64,000 nucleotides of DNA from Bauldia litoralis (GCA_945882315.1 CAMCWB010000006.1:23448-87447); one strand, 5' to 3'; shown: positions 43,897 through 54,847, counted from the stretch's first letter. The notes: generated from the sequence alone by a model not told the origin. Made by a program: numbers and translations.

Positions 43897-44415
43897 ATGC
43901 CTTTGTGGAAGAACGGAAACTTCGTCGAGGATAGCTGGAAGGTCGTCGCCGACGAGGAACCGGTGCCTGACAGCGACAAGGTCATCGTCAGCCTGAAGCG
44001 CTGGCGCGAGGAGCGGGGGGTGCTCGCCGAGCGCAACGCACCCCTCGGCCTCCTCATCCCGCCGGGCAGCAACTGGACGGACATCGCCGCCGACCTGCCG
44101 CGCTTCCCGGTCATCGCCGTGACCATTCCGAAATATGCCGACGGCCGCGCCTCCTCGATCGCCCGCCTGCTCCGTGAACGCGACAACTACCAAGGCGAAA
44201 TCCGGGTGATGGGCGACTACATCGTCGACCAGATGCCCTTCATGCGCCGCGTCGGCATCGACGCCTTCGACGTTGAGAACCCGGTCGTTCAGAAGGCGCT
44301 GGAGAATGGCGTCTGGCCGGAAGTCACCGATTACCTTCAGCCCGCTTATGACGGCGGCCGTGAAGCGCCGGGTGGGACCCGGCCCTGGACGCGGAAGCGC
44401 GTCGAAAAGCAATAG
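43897..44415 (+). CDS. DUF934 protein of the sulfur assimilation operon
   Basis: The 172-residue soluble protein has LERNAPLGLLIPPG-like and DLPRFPVIAVTIPKYADGR segments and RVMGDYIVDQMPFMRRVG, typical of DUF934. These proteins are regularly encoded at the end of cysI/cysH operons in proteobacteria. Its role is not established. It is separated from cysH by 160 bases holding a rhizobial repeat, so it may be expressed less. It ends 3 bases before the convergent edd gene. Confidence 0.85.
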   Translation: MPLWKNGNFVEDSWKVVADEEPVPDSDKVIVSLKRWREERGVLAERNAPLGLLIPPGSNWTDIAADLPRFPVIAVTIPKYADGRASSIARLLRERDNYQGEIRVMGDYIVDQMPFMRRVGIDAFDVENPVVQKALENGVWPEVTDYLQPAYDGGREAPGGTRPWTRKRVEKQ

Positions 44416-44418
44416 CGC

Positions 44419-46233
<1,815 letters not shown>

Positions 46234-46342
46234 CTCCTGAACCTCCTGCCGTCCGGCCGGTCTCATCCGATGAGATGGGCTATAATCTGGCGTCTCGGCC
46301 TAAGCCTCAAGCATTCCAACCCGCGACATCGGAGACCTTGCC

Positions 46343-46612
46343 TTGCCGCTGATCAGCAAGTCGGCCTTTTTTCGGATTATTCCAGGTCTTGCACGTTACG
46401 TGCCGATCGTCGCCCGGGGCCTCGCCATCGCTTTTTTCGTCGCGGCCGCCACCACCGCGGCACTCAACACCGGCAATTATGCCAGTGCCGTCGCCCGCTA
46501 TAGTGTCGCCGGATTGTTTCTGTTTTTTGGCGTCGTCAGCCTCATGATTGGCCGCTATGTGAGGCCTATCCTGCGCTGGCTGATGCGCAGCGTCTTGGGA
46601 GGAAGCCGATGA
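46343..46612 (+). CDS. Small membrane protein of unknown function
   Basis: The 89-residue protein has two predicted membrane segments (about residues 25-43, LAIAFFVAAATTAALN, and 55-70, AGLFLFFGVVSLMIG) and a basic C-terminus. The start is TTG at 46343. The frame ends in ATGA shared with the start of the cupin gene, which supports it being real and co-translated. No family is recognised. Confidence 0.6.
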   Translation: MPLISKSAFFRIIPGLARYVPIVARGLAIAFFVAAATTAALNTGNYASAVARYSVAGLFLFFGVVSLMIGRYVRPILRWLMRSVLGGSR

Positions 46613-47043
46613 CCGAGACGATGACCAAGCCCGGCTGCCGCCTCGTCCGGCCGTCAGGCACCTATGACGGCAAGCAGGGCCTGACCTATTTCGAGGGCAT
46701 CGCGTCGGAAACGGTCGGCGCGCAGGCGATCTGCATGCATCTGCTGACCATTCCGCCCGGCGGCCGCGCCAAAGTGCACCTCCACGAGAATCACGAGACC
46801 GCGATCTACATCCTCTCGGGCGAGGCCGTGACGCTCTGGGGCGACCGGCTCGAGGAGCGCACGGATCTGCGCGGCGGCGACCTCTTCTACATCCCCGCCG
46901 GCGTCCCGCATCTGCCGGTCAATCTCAGCCAGGCCCCGGTTTCCGCCGTCATCGCCCGCACCGACCCCAACGAGCAGGAGAGCGTCGTGCTGCTGCCAGA
47001 CTTGGAATCGCTCGCCGACGCGATCCTCGGACCGCGGAAATAG
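46609..47043 (+). CDS. Cupin-domain protein
   Basis: The 144-residue single-domain cupin has metal motif 1 as KVHLHENHETAIYILSGE (His, His, Glu) and motif 2 as GDLFYIPAGVPHLPVN. It may be a sugar isomerase-like or binding protein. It starts in the stop of the small membrane protein (4-base overlap). The substrate is unknown. Confidence 0.85.
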   Translation: MTETMTKPGCRLVRPSGTYDGKQGLTYFEGIASETVGAQAICMHLLTIPPGGRAKVHLHENHETAIYILSGEAVTLWGDRLEERTDLRGGDLFYIPAGVPHLPVNLSQAPVSAVIARTDPNEQESVVLLPDLESLADAILGPRK

Positions 47044-47069
47044 GGAGCGGGAGCCAGGAGCTCCGTCAT

Positions 47070-47125
47070 TCCGGCGAAAGCCGGATCCATCCTGGCTATC
47101 CGCCGGGCGGTTCTCACCGCCCGGC
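47070..47125. terminator. Double hairpin between convergent genes
   Basis: TCCGGCGAAAGCCGGA at 47070-47085 is a GAAA-capped hairpin. GCCGGGCGG at 47102-47110 pairs perfectly with CCGCCCGGC at 47117-47125. Both sit between the cupin gene (plus) and the binding-protein gene (minus), where a bidirectional terminator is expected. No T-tract is present. Confidence 0.6.
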
Positions 47126-47137
47126 TAGCGAGCTCAC

Positions 47138-48211
47138 CTACGGCGTCGTCACAAACTCCGGATTGGCCGTCCGCCACTCGGCGAGCGCTTCCTTGACCTC
47201 GCTCGTTTCGTACTCCATCGCCGGCTCGATGAAGGAAGCGTCGAGGAAGGTCGCCGGATCATAGACCTCGGTGATCTCGCCCATCTTCAGGAAGGGGCCC
47301 TGCAGCCGCTCCCAGACGTCGGGCTGCGGCTCGCCGCGCAGCCTGGTCCGCTGGAGCAGCAGCTCATAGGCCGACTGGCGGATAATGAAATTACCGAGCG
47401 ACGGGTCCTCCCACTGCTCCGGCACGATCTTCTGTGTGATCGCCGCGGTCGTCGTGAGATCGAGGACGGCAGCGTTCGAGGCTTTGTTCCAGGCGCGGAG
47501 GAATCCCACGACCGACTCGCGCAGCTCGTCTTTCCGCGAATTGAGGATGACGAAATTATTGCCCGGGTTCTCGGAGATCTCCGGCGGCGTGAGATTGCGG
47601 ATCGGGATGCCGCCGGAGACGATCGCCGGCAACTCGTTCGATCCCCCGGCATAGGCGTCGATGGCGCCGTCGCGCAGCGCCTTGACGATGACGGGTCCGG
47701 CATCGCCGATGACGACGAGCTTGACGTCATCCGTCGTCATGCCGACCGTGCTGAGCGCGATGAAGGCCGTTACGGTATCGCGGTCCGACGCCATGCCGAT
47801 GGTCTTTCCCTTGAGATCGGCGAGCGTCTTGATCGGGCTGTCGGCCGGTACGGCAAGGCCTTCCGGCGCCAGCTGCATGAACTCATAGATGACCGAAACC
47901 TCCTGTCCGGCATTGACCGCCTGCGTCACCTGCGCCGGGTCGAGCACGACGAGATCGGCCTGGCTGTTCAGCAGGAAGGCCAGATAAGGCACCGTCGTAT
48001 CGGACGGCAGGAAATTCACCTTCAATCCCTCATCCGCATAGAAGCCCAGCTCTTCGGCGACGAAGACCGGATAGTCCGACGTCGCCCGCTCGCTGGGAAC
48101 GAGGACGTTGAGTTCCTTGATCTCCTGGGCATGAACGGCGGAAGCGGCGAGAAGCGCGGCAAGTGCCGACGCCACAACGGCGCCGGTCGGTCTTTTGAAT
48201 CGAAAGTTCAT
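47138..48211 (-). CDS. ABC transporter substrate-binding protein, nitrate/sulfonate/taurine (NMT1/SsuA-like) family
   Basis: The 357-residue periplasmic binding protein has a signal peptide (MNFRFKRPTGAVVASALAAL...AVHA) and, after it, LNVLVPSERATSDYPVFVAE, typical of SsuA/ThiY-like receptors. The start at 48211 follows CAGGGA. No permease or ATPase is adjacent. It is divergent from a formamidase/acetamidase gene, so its ligand may be an amide or an amide-yielding pyrimidine-like molecule; this is inference. Confidence 0.85.
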   Translation of the reverse strand: MNFRFKRPTGAVVASALAALLAASAVHAQEIKELNVLVPSERATSDYPVFVAEELGFYADEGLKVNFLPSDTTVPYLAFLLNSQADLVVLDPAQVTQAVNAGQEVSVIYEFMQLAPEGLAVPADSPIKTLADLKGKTIGMASDRDTVTAFIALSTVGMTTDDVKLVVIGDAGPVIVKALRDGAIDAYAGGSNELPAIVSGGIPIRNLTPPEISENPGNNFVILNSRKDELRESVVGFLRAWNKASNAAVLDLTTTAAITQKIVPEQWEDPSLGNFIIRQSAYELLLQRTRLRGEPQPDVWERLQGPFLKMGEITEVYDPATFLDASFIEPAMEYETSEVKEALAEWRTANPEFVTTP

Positions 48212-48500
48212 CTCATTTCCCTGTTCTGGAGCTGGTTGGTATAAAAATGGCGATTCAGCCCTAGACAGGTTATCGAGTCGAATAAGCAGTAGGTGATCAA
48301 TAATACAAACGTAATTTTGTATACTAAAGTCATCTGCCTTTTGCGGCAGGATATGGTCCAGGTTATTTTTCGCAAAGTCCAAATTATGGACATTGATTGC
48401 GAAGAATTGCGTCACGTATCCGGGTTGTTTGCGCGGCATGTATCTCTAATATTCCGCGCCGCTATGAAAACGGCTGATCGAAAGGCTTCGGAAATTGTCG
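48212..48500. promoter_or_regulatory. AT-rich divergent promoter region between the binding protein and amidase
   Basis: This 289-base gap is clearly richer in A+T than the rest of the window. It contains TATACT (48319-48324) as a possible -10 box to the right. TTTAGT and TATTAT at 17-base spacing on the minus strand are possible promoter boxes to the left. TTGTATACTA at 48317-48326 has the symmetry of GntR-family (VanR/FadR-type) operators and overlaps both candidate promoters. No regulator gene is adjacent. Confidence 0.5.
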
Positions 48501-49478
48501 ATGACGAAACACATTTCAGCTCTGTTTGAGGCCGGACCGGAGACGGTCCACTGGGGCTATTTCGACGGACGTCTTCCAGCCATCGCCACGATCGAAAGCG
48601 GCGATACGATCCGAGTCACGACCGTGTCCGGCAACCCCGACATCGTCGCGGAAACTCCATTCCAGCCGGCGCCGGCGCTGCTGGCAATTCACGAACATGT
48701 GCGGAAGAGAACCATTCCCGGCCACATCTGCACGGGGCCGATAGCCGTGCGCGGCGCCAAGGCAGGCGAGGTGCTGCAGATCGATATCGAGGACCTCGAA
48801 CTCACCTCCAACTGGGGTTATGCCGCCGTGCGCCCTTTGACCGGCGGTTTGCCCGACGATTTCGACGAACGCCGCGTCACCTACGTGTCGATTGACCAGG
48901 AGCGCGCCATGGGGCAACTGCCTTGGGGCATGGACCTGCCGCTCCGCCCGTTCCTCGGCGTGCTTGCCGTCGCGCCGCCACCCGCCTGGGGCGAGATCCC
49001 CACGCGCCCACCGCGCCAAAACGGCGGCAATCTCGATAACAAGGAACTCGTGCCGGGATCGACGCTCTATCTGCCGATCTTCGTCGACGGCGCGCAATTC
49101 TCCGTCGGCGATGGCCACGCCGCACAGGGCGACGGCGAAATCTGCAACCAGGCTGTCGAGACCGACCTCGCCGGCGTGCTGACGCTCACAGTGCGGCCCG
49201 ATATGCATCTCACGTGGCCGGTGGCCGAGACGCCGACCCATATCATCACCATGGCCTTCGACCCCGATCTTGACGATGCCGTCGAAATCGCGATCCGACA
49301 GATGATCGGCCTGCTCGGCGAGCATGTCGGCCTCGACCGCTATCAGGCCTACACGCTCCTTTCCTTCGTCGGCGACCTCCGCGTCACCCAGATCGTCAAC
49401 GGCAACAAGGGCATCCACCTGATGGTCGACAAGCGCTACTTCAACGGCAAGAGCCTGAAGCGGTCCTCGCCGACCTAA
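48501..49478 (+). CDS. Formamidase/acetamidase family amidohydrolase
   Basis: The 325-residue FmdA/AmdA-family enzyme begins at ATG 48501 (MTKHISALFEAGPETVHWGY). Characteristic blocks are PGHICTGPIAVRGAKAGEVL, GGNLDNKELVPGSTLYLPIF when split, VGDGHAAQGDGE (the GDxHAxxGDGE motif) and the metal-site region around it. It hydrolyses a short amide to ammonia and an acid in the cytoplasm. The neighbouring divergent binding protein may deliver the substrate. Its stop overlaps the convergent zwf stop by 4 bases. Confidence 0.9.
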   Translation: MTKHISALFEAGPETVHWGYFDGRLPAIATIESGDTIRVTTVSGNPDIVAETPFQPAPALLAIHEHVRKRTIPGHICTGPIAVRGAKAGEVLQIDIEDLELTSNWGYAAVRPLTGGLPDDFDERRVTYVSIDQERAMGQLPWGMDLPLRPFLGVLAVAPPPAWGEIPTRPPRQNGGNLDNKELVPGSTLYLPIFVDGAQFSVGDGHAAQGDGEICNQAVETDLAGVLTLTVRPDMHLTWPVAETPTHIITMAFDPDLDDAVEIAIRQMIGLLGEHVGLDRYQAYTLLSFVGDLRVTQIVNGNKGIHLMVDKRYFNGKSLKRSSPT

Positions 49479-50953
49479 TCGATATCCTCATGCCACGTCC
49501 GCCCGTCGCGCTCGATGAGCGCGACCGAGGCGGTCGGGCCCCAGGTGCCGGATGTATACGGCTTCGGCGCGTCGTTGGAGCGTGACCAGGCCTCCGCGAT
49601 CGGGTCGATCCATCGCCACGCGGCTTCGACCTCGTCGCGGCGCATAAAGAGGGTCTGGTTGCCGCGGATGACGTCGAGGAGCAGCCGTTCATAGGCATCC
49701 GGATTGCGGGCGCTGAAGGCTTCCGCGAAGGTCATGTCGAGCGGCACGTAGCGGAGCCGCATGCCGCCCGGTCCCGGATCCTTGATCATCAGCCACAGCT
49801 TGACGCCTTCCTCGGGCTGGATGCGGATGACCAGCATGTTGCGCTCGATGTTGCCGGCGCTGGCCTCGAAGATGGAATGCGGCACCGCTTTGTAGGCGAC
49901 GACGATTTCCGACATGCGCGCCGAGAGCCGCTTGCCGGTGCGCAGATAGAAGGGCACGCCGGCCCAGCGCCAGTTGGCGATCTCGGCCTTGATCGCGACG
50001 AAGGTCTCCGTCCGGCTCGCCTTGTTCTCGACCTCGCTGAGATAGTCGGTCACCGACTTGCCGTCGATCGCGCCGGAGCGGTACTGGCCGCGCACCGTAT
50101 GCAGCCCGGCCGTCGCCTCGTCGATCGGCTTCAGCGCCCGCAGCACCTTCAGCTTCTCGTCGCGCACGCCGTCGGCGTCGAGCCGCGCCGGCGGCTCCAT
50201 CGCGATCAGGCAGAGGAGCTGGATCATGTGGTTCTGGACGATGTCGCGGATCGCGCCGGCATGGTCGTAATAGGCGCCGCGACCCTCGACGCCCAGCGTC
50301 TCGGCGACCGTGATCTGGACATGGTCGATATGGGCCGCGTTCCACAGCGGCTCGAGGAGCAGATTGGCGAAGCGCAGCGCCATCAGGTTCTGCACCGTCT
50401 CTTTGCCGAGATAATGGTCGATCCGATAGATCTGGCTTTCCTCGAAGACCACGCCGACCGCGTCGTTGACGGCCTGCGCCGAGGCGAGGTCGTGGCCGAT
50501 CGGCTTTTCGATGATGATGCGCGACTGCGGCGTCACCAATGCATAGGAGCCGAGCTTGCCGCAGATGATCCCGAAGAGCTCGGGCGCGACGGCGAGATAG
50601 AAGGCGCGGATGCGGTCCTCGCGGCCCTTCAGCGCCGCCTGGAGTTGCTCCCAGCCCTGGTCGCTGCTGGCGTCGACCGCCAGGTAGGAGAGGCGCTTCA
50701 GGAAGGTGTCGATGCCGGCATCGTCGCGCTCGTCGGCCGGCACATGCTCGACGAGCGCCTTCCGCGTCGCCTCGCGATAGTCCTCCGGGCTCATCTGCCG
50801 CCGCGACACGCCGATGATCAGCGCATCCTCCGGCAACTGCCCGTCGCGGTGGCGATGGTAGAGGGCCGGCAGGAGCTTCCGGTAGGTGAGGTCGCCGGAC
50901 CCTCCGAAAACGATGAGATCGAACGGGTCGACGGCGATGATCCGGCTGGTCAT
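49475..50953 (-). CDS. zwf: Glucose-6-phosphate 1-dehydrogenase
   Basis: The 492-residue enzyme has the nucleotide motif VFGGSGDLTYRKLLP (residues about 13-27, GxSGDLxxRKL) and the active-site motif YRIDHYLGKETVQN. It oxidises glucose 6-phosphate to the lactone, feeding 6-phosphogluconate to the Edd enzyme encoded at 44419-46233. The start at 50953 (MTSRIIAVDPFDLIVFGG) matches family lengths; upstream codons to 51100 are not family-like. Confidence 0.95.
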   Translation of the reverse strand: MTSRIIAVDPFDLIVFGGSGDLTYRKLLPALYHRHRDGQLPEDALIIGVSRRQMSPEDYREATRKALVEHVPADERDDAGIDTFLKRLSYLAVDASSDQGWEQLQAALKGREDRIRAFYLAVAPELFGIICGKLGSYALVTPQSRIIIEKPIGHDLASAQAVNDAVGVVFEESQIYRIDHYLGKETVQNLMALRFANLLLEPLWNAAHIDHVQITVAETLGVEGRGAYYDHAGAIRDIVQNHMIQLLCLIAMEPPARLDADGVRDEKLKVLRALKPIDEATAGLHTVRGQYRSGAIDGKSVTDYLSEVENKASRTETFVAIKAEIANWRWAGVPFYLRTGKRLSARMSEIVVAYKAVPHSIFEASAGNIERNMLVIRIQPEEGVKLWLMIKDPGPGGMRLRYVPLDMTFAEAFSARNPDAYERLLLDVIRGNQTLFMRRDEVEAAWRWIDPIAEAWSRSNDAPKPYTSGTWGPTASVALIERDGRTWHEDID

Positions 50954-51171
50954 GAGGTGAAAGGCTCCTGCTGGTGCGCTTCGCAATCCTGTGCCGCTGC
51001 CATTGCTGGCGGCTTCACCCGAAACGCTCCAGCGGTCTACACTGAAGCGCGCCGTTTGGGGAGCGAAGGACTGACATGGTTCACGACTCCCGAACGGCAA
51101 GCAGACAGGCTAAAGCTTACGCCTGACGGCCCCCGGCCGGGGCCCGAACAATCAGAAAAAGGAAGAGGCCT
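50954..51171. other. Divergent region between zwf and the first NIPSNAP gene
   Basis: These 218 bases separate two divergently transcribed genes. GGCCCCCGGCCGGGGCC near 51130 forms a strong palindrome just before the ribosome-binding site GGAAGAGG of the plus-strand gene. No confident promoter boxes were recognised. Confidence 0.4.
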
Positions 51172-51486
51172 ATGATTTTTGACGTCCGCACCTACGATAT
51201 CGCCCCCGGCAAGCTGAAGGCTTTCGTTGACGTCTTCGGTACCTATGGCAAGCCGGTCGCCGACAAATACGGGCTGAAGCTCGTCTGCTTCCTGACGACG
51301 AAGATCGGCCGCCTCAACCAGGTGCTGCATATCTGGCAGTATGAGGACCTGATGCAGTGGGAGAAGCTGCGCAACGCCCGCGATTCCGATCCGGGCTGGG
51401 CCATCTATCGCGAGAAGAACGAGGGCATGATCGTCCGCCAGGAAGACAAGATCATGGACGGCGCGCCGTTCTCGCCGCTGCGGTGA
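51172..51486 (+). CDS. NIPSNAP family protein, copy 1
   Basis: The 104-residue protein has the NIPSNAP ferredoxin-like dimeric alpha-beta barrel fold (MIFDVRTYDIAPGKLKAFV at the start; KIGRLNQVLHIWQYEDL in the middle). GGAAGAGG precedes the ATG. It is a near-duplicate of the gene at 51606, with about 86 of 104 residues identical and an unchanged C-terminal end. The family's role in bacteria is not settled; some act on small aromatic or amine compounds. Confidence 0.88.
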   Translation: MIFDVRTYDIAPGKLKAFVDVFGTYGKPVADKYGLKLVCFLTTKIGRLNQVLHIWQYEDLMQWEKLRNARDSDPGWAIYREKNEGMIVRQEDKIMDGAPFSPLR

Positions 51487-51497
51487 GACTCAGACCG

Positions 51498-51587
51498 TAG
51501 GGTGGCAAAGGCGCGTTCAGCGCCGTGCCCACGCGGTTCCCATAACAACAATAGGTGGGCACGGCCTTCGGCCTTTGCCCACCCTAC
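51498..51587. repeat. Inverted repeat element between the NIPSNAP copies
   Basis: GTAGGGTGGCAAAGGC near 51498 returns as GCCTTTGCCCACCCTAC near 51571. An inner CGTGCCCACGCG/GTGGGCACGG pairing is also present. The 90-base cruciform-like unit resembles a widespread bacterial intergenic palindrome and lies exactly between the duplicated genes. Confidence 0.75.
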
Positions 51588-51605
51588 AGAACAGGGGAGG
51601 GAAAC

Positions 51606-51920
51606 ATGATCTTCGACGTCCGCACCTACGATATCCGGCCAGGCAAACTGAAGGCCTTCGTCGATATCTTCGGCACCTATGGCAAGCCGGTCGCCGACAA
51701 GCACGGCTTCAAGATGGTCTGCTATCTCACCACCAAGATCGGCCGCCTCAACCAGGTGCTGCACATCTGGCAGTTCGAGGATCTCGCGCAATGGGAGCAG
51801 ATGCGAAAGGTCCGTGACGCCGATCCGGGCTGGAAGCTCTACCGCGAGAAATACGGCGACATGATCGTCCGCCAGGAGGACAAGATCATGGACGGCGCGC
51901 CGTTCTCGCCACTCCGCTAG
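51606..51920 (+). CDS. NIPSNAP family protein, copy 2
   Basis: The 104-residue paralogue of the gene at 51172 starts at ATG 51606 after GGGAGGGAAAC. Differences are scattered single residues (for example A11R, V21I, Y33H), so both copies appear under selection rather than one decaying. The gap between the copies is filled by an inverted repeat. Confidence 0.88.
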   Translation: MIFDVRTYDIRPGKLKAFVDIFGTYGKPVADKHGFKMVCYLTTKIGRLNQVLHIWQFEDLAQWEQMRKVRDADPGWKLYREKYGDMIVRQEDKIMDGAPFSPLR

Positions 51921-51921
51921 C

Positions 51922-52080
51922 CTAGCTGATGGCTTCCTCGGCGTGGCAATCCTTCTGCGGCTGCGCCGGGGGAGGAGCGGACTCCGTCGGGGGAACGCCG
52001 TCCTCTCTCTCGGCGGCCAAAGCGGGGCCACCAACAAGTGCGGCTGCGATCGCCAGTGAAAGCACCATCTTGTGAAGCAT
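51922..52080 (-). CDS. Small secreted protein of unknown function
   Basis: The 52-residue product has an N-terminal signal peptide (MLHKMVLSLAIAAALVGGPALA) and a short hydrophilic, proline-rich mature part (PPTESAPPPAQPQKDCH). GAGGGA lies 7-12 bases before the ATG at 52080. It ends 1 base after the NIPSNAP stop on the opposite strand. No family is recognised, and expression is unproven. Confidence 0.5.
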   Translation of the reverse strand: MLHKMVLSLAIAAALVGGPALAAEREDGVPPTESAPPPAQPQKDCHAEEAIS

Positions 52081-52173
52081 GTGGTTTCCCTCAAGCTCGA
52101 TGATGGACCGAAGCGTACAGGCTACGATTGACGCCGGCAACGCCGGACGCGCATGCCGGCGTCCGCTTCGAGG

Positions 52174-52716
52174 CTAGAAATCTCCGCCAAAATCGCCGGC
52201 GTCGCCGCCATCGTCGAAACCGGCCTCATCGGCACCGGGTTCATCACCCGCAGACGGCTCCTGCGCCTGGGCCTGATCGCTTCCGCCGAACAGGCCGCCG
52301 ATCATGTTGCCGAGGAGGATGCCGCCGGCGACGCCCATCGCCGTCTGCGCGGCGCCGGCGAGAAAACCGCCGCCGGCCGGCGAATTCATCTGGTCCCTGC
52401 CGCGTGCGACAGGCGGCACCGATCCTCTCGACCGCTGGGGCCGCTGGTTGCCGCCGAAAATATCGCCGAACAAACCGCCGCCGCCCGGTGCGGCATCGGA
52501 CTGGGCTTCGAGTTCCTCGATGCGCTGCTGGGCCGCTTCGAGCGCCTGCTCCTGAACGACGATCGTCTGCGCCATGTAATAAGGCGCGCCGGGCTGGCGT
52601 CCGATCTCGCTTCGGATGAAGGCCTCCGCCTCCGCATCGCGCGGCGGGGACTGCCCTTCCACCGAAGCCAGTTTCTCGAAAAGCTTATGAATGGCGCGCT
52701 GATCGTTGGTGTCCAT
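52174..52716 (-). CDS. DUF2076 family protein
   Basis: The 180-residue protein starts at 52716 after an excellent ribosome-binding site (GAGGAGGACC). The N-terminal helical part RAIHKLFEKLASVEGQSPP, the coiled-coil-like AQTIVVQEQALEAAQQRIEE, a hydrophobic glycine-rich stretch (GGFLAGAAQTAMGVAGGILL) and an acidic Gly/Asp tail (FDDGGDAGDFGGDF) match the DUF2076 layout. Function is unknown; a periplasmic or membrane-associated stress role is often proposed. Confidence 0.85.
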   Translation of the reverse strand: MDTNDQRAIHKLFEKLASVEGQSPPRDAEAEAFIRSEIGRQPGAPYYMAQTIVVQEQALEAAQQRIEELEAQSDAAPGGGGLFGDIFGGNQRPQRSRGSVPPVARGRDQMNSPAGGGFLAGAAQTAMGVAGGILLGNMIGGLFGGSDQAQAQEPSAGDEPGADEAGFDDGGDAGDFGGDF

Positions 52717-52967
52717 ATCCCGGTCCTCCTCGCAAAAATTCATTCGCGCACGGGATATGGTGACTGAAGTCGCCATTCCAAGCGGAGGTCGTGCGTCAAG
52801 CCGGACCAGCAGCAGGATTTCGATGCCGGACCGCGGATCATGGCGGCGCGCTGTTCATGACTCCAATTCATCGGATCATTCCGATCCTGCCACCTGACAT
52901 TGCTTCGCTCTCCCCTAAATGCACACCGACGGTCACCAGACGGGGATGACCCAAAGGAGTAGCGGCA
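52717..52967. other. Divergent intergenic region
   Basis: These 251 bases separate the DUF2076 gene from the cupin gene. AAAGGAG before 52968 is the cupin ribosome-binding site. No repeat family member and no clear promoter boxes were seen. Confidence 0.4.
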
Positions 52968-53378
52968 ATGGAGATCAGGCGAAGCGGTTCGCAGCCGTCC
53001 GGCAAAGGACCGGCTGAATGGTTCACCGGGGGCGTCCGCATCGATCCCCTTTTCCAGGGGGTCGCGCCGGCACGTGCCGCCGGCAATGCCGTCACCTTCG
53101 AGCCCGGCGCCCGAACCGCCTGGCACAGCCATCCGCTTGGACAGACGCTGATCGTCACGGCGGGGCGCGGCCGCGTCCAGCGCTGGGGCGGGCCGATCGA
53201 GGAAATTTATCCCGGCGACGTCGTCAGCTTCCCGCCGTGCGAGAAGCACTGGCATGGCGCATCGCCGACCGCCGCCATGACGCACATCGCCATACAGGAG
53301 GCGCTGGACGGAAAAAGCGCCGACTGGATGGAGCATGTCAGCGACGAGCAATATGGCGCCGGACGGGAAGGCAAATGA
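52968..53378 (+). CDS. Cupin-domain protein (mandelonitrile lyase-like/cupin 2 subgroup)
   Basis: The 136-residue cupin has metal motif 1 as [19 protein letters not shown] and motif 2 as [19 protein letters not shown]. These match small cupins related to (R)-mandelonitrile lyase and to the carboxymuconolactone-associated cupins. The substrate is unknown. AAAGGAG lies at the proper distance from the ATG. The gene is monocistronic as far as can be seen. Confidence 0.85.
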   Translation: MEIRRSGSQPSGKGPAEWFTGGVRIDPLFQGVAPARAAGNAVTFEPGARTAWHSHPLGQTLIVTAGRGRVQRWGGPIEEIYPGDVVSFPPCEKHWHGASPTAAMTHIAIQEALDGKSADWMEHVSDEQYGAGREGK

Positions 53379-53591
53379 CCATGTCATCCGGTCTTGCCGG
53401 TAGCGCGATACGCGGCCGCTTGCGGCCGGCATATCCGGTCACGGACTTGCCTTAGGCAATGCCCTGCAACGTTAGAGGCGTTACTTTAATTTGATGGCGG
53501 CCCACACACGCATTCTATAACCTCCGTCAATAAACTGGTGCTGATACCGGGCGATTGGGAGAAGCCAGTTGCGGTCACAAAGGAGGATGAA
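53379..53591. other. Intergenic region before the sugar ABC operon
   Basis: A CGGCCGC/GCGGCCG hairpin at 53413-53428 with a two-base loop may end the cupin transcript. The AT-richer stretch around 53480-53535 (CTTTAATTTGATGG, TATAAC) probably holds the promoter of the sugar transporter. AGGAGG at 53581-53586 is the ribosome-binding site. Confidence 0.45.
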
Positions 53592-54809
53592 ATGTCGTCT
53601 ACCTGTGGTCAGAATCGAAAATCCGGACTTGGACTGAAGAGCTCGGCAAAAGGCATTGGCCTTCTGGCGGGCTTTGGCGTGGCGTTCGGCGCGCTCGCAA
53701 CCGGCGCCGTCGCTCAGGATGTTCCCGCCATTACCGCGGACTCCTTCACCGCCGATTTCTCGGCCATGAAGCAGCTCGCGCCGCTGGTGGCGAAAGGGCA
53801 GGGCAAGATCGGCGTCCTCCTGCCCGAGACGACCACCTCGGCGCGCTACACCTCCTTCGATCAGCCCTATCTCGAGCAGGCCTTCAAGGAAGCCGGCCTC
53901 CCGGCCGACCAGTACATCATCTCGAATGCGCAAGGCAGCGAGGCGACCCAGCTCACCCAGGCCCAGACGGCCATCTCGGAAGGCGCCACGGTTCTCGTCT
54001 TCGACCCGATCTCCTCGGGTGTCGGCATCGCCGTCGAGACCTATGCCAAGGAGCGCGGCGTCAAGGTCATCGACTATGACCGCCTGACCGTCGGCGGCAG
54101 CCGCGACTACTATGTGAGCTTCGACAATGTGTCGGTCGGCACATTGATCGGCGAGGGCATGGTTTCATGCCTGGAGGCCTGGAAGGTCGACAAGCCCAAC
54201 ATCCTCGTCATGGCCGGCGCGGCGACCGACAACAACGCCACCCTCTTCGCGCAGGGCTACAAGGGCGTGTTGAAGTCGCATTTCGACTCCGGCGCCTATG
54301 TGAATGCTGGCGAGCCTGCCGGCACGTGGGACCCACCGGTCGCGCGCACGACCTTCGAGCAGCAGCTCACGGCGCATCAGGACCTCAACGCGGTCGTCAC
54401 GCCGAATGACGACAATGCCAATGCGGTGATCTCCTATCTGAAGACCATCAATGTCCCGCCGAAGACCTTCCCGACCACCGGTTAGGACGCGACGCTGACG
54501 GGTCTCCAGAATGTGCTGTCGGGCTATCAGTGCGGCACCGTTTACAAGGCGATCTATCTCGAGGCGCAGGCCTCGGCGGCCCTGGCGCTCTATCTCCGTG
54601 CGGGCGTCGAGCCGCCGGCGGCTCTCGTCAACAGCAAGACGATGGATTCGGCCCAGAACGCCGACGTTCCCTCGGTTCTGCTGAAGCCGATCTGGGTGAC
54701 GTCGGAGAATCTCGCCGACACCGCCGTGAAGGATAAGTTCGTCGACGCCGCGCAGCTCTGCGCCGGCGATCTGGCGGATGCCTGCAAGGCCGCGAATATC
54801 GCGCAATAA
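53592..54809 (+). pseudogene. Sugar ABC transporter substrate-binding protein (XylF/RbsB family), interrupted by an in-frame amber codon
   Basis: Read through, the frame gives a 405-codon periplasmic sugar receptor. It has a long signal peptide (GIGLLAGFGVAFGALATGAVAQ), KIGVLLPETTTSARY at the first ligand strand and GSEATQLTQAQTAISEGATVLV in the first domain. TAG at 54483-54485 replaces a codon in a well-known position. The family has TTGQDA, here TTG-stop-DA, so Gln (CAG) is expected. The frame continues undamaged to 54809. The two downstream transporter genes are intact, which argues for a very recent mutation or a sequence error. Confidence 0.88.
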
Positions 54810-54847
54810 AATCGGAATGCGATGAGGAAACAATCCGACTGCGTTCC

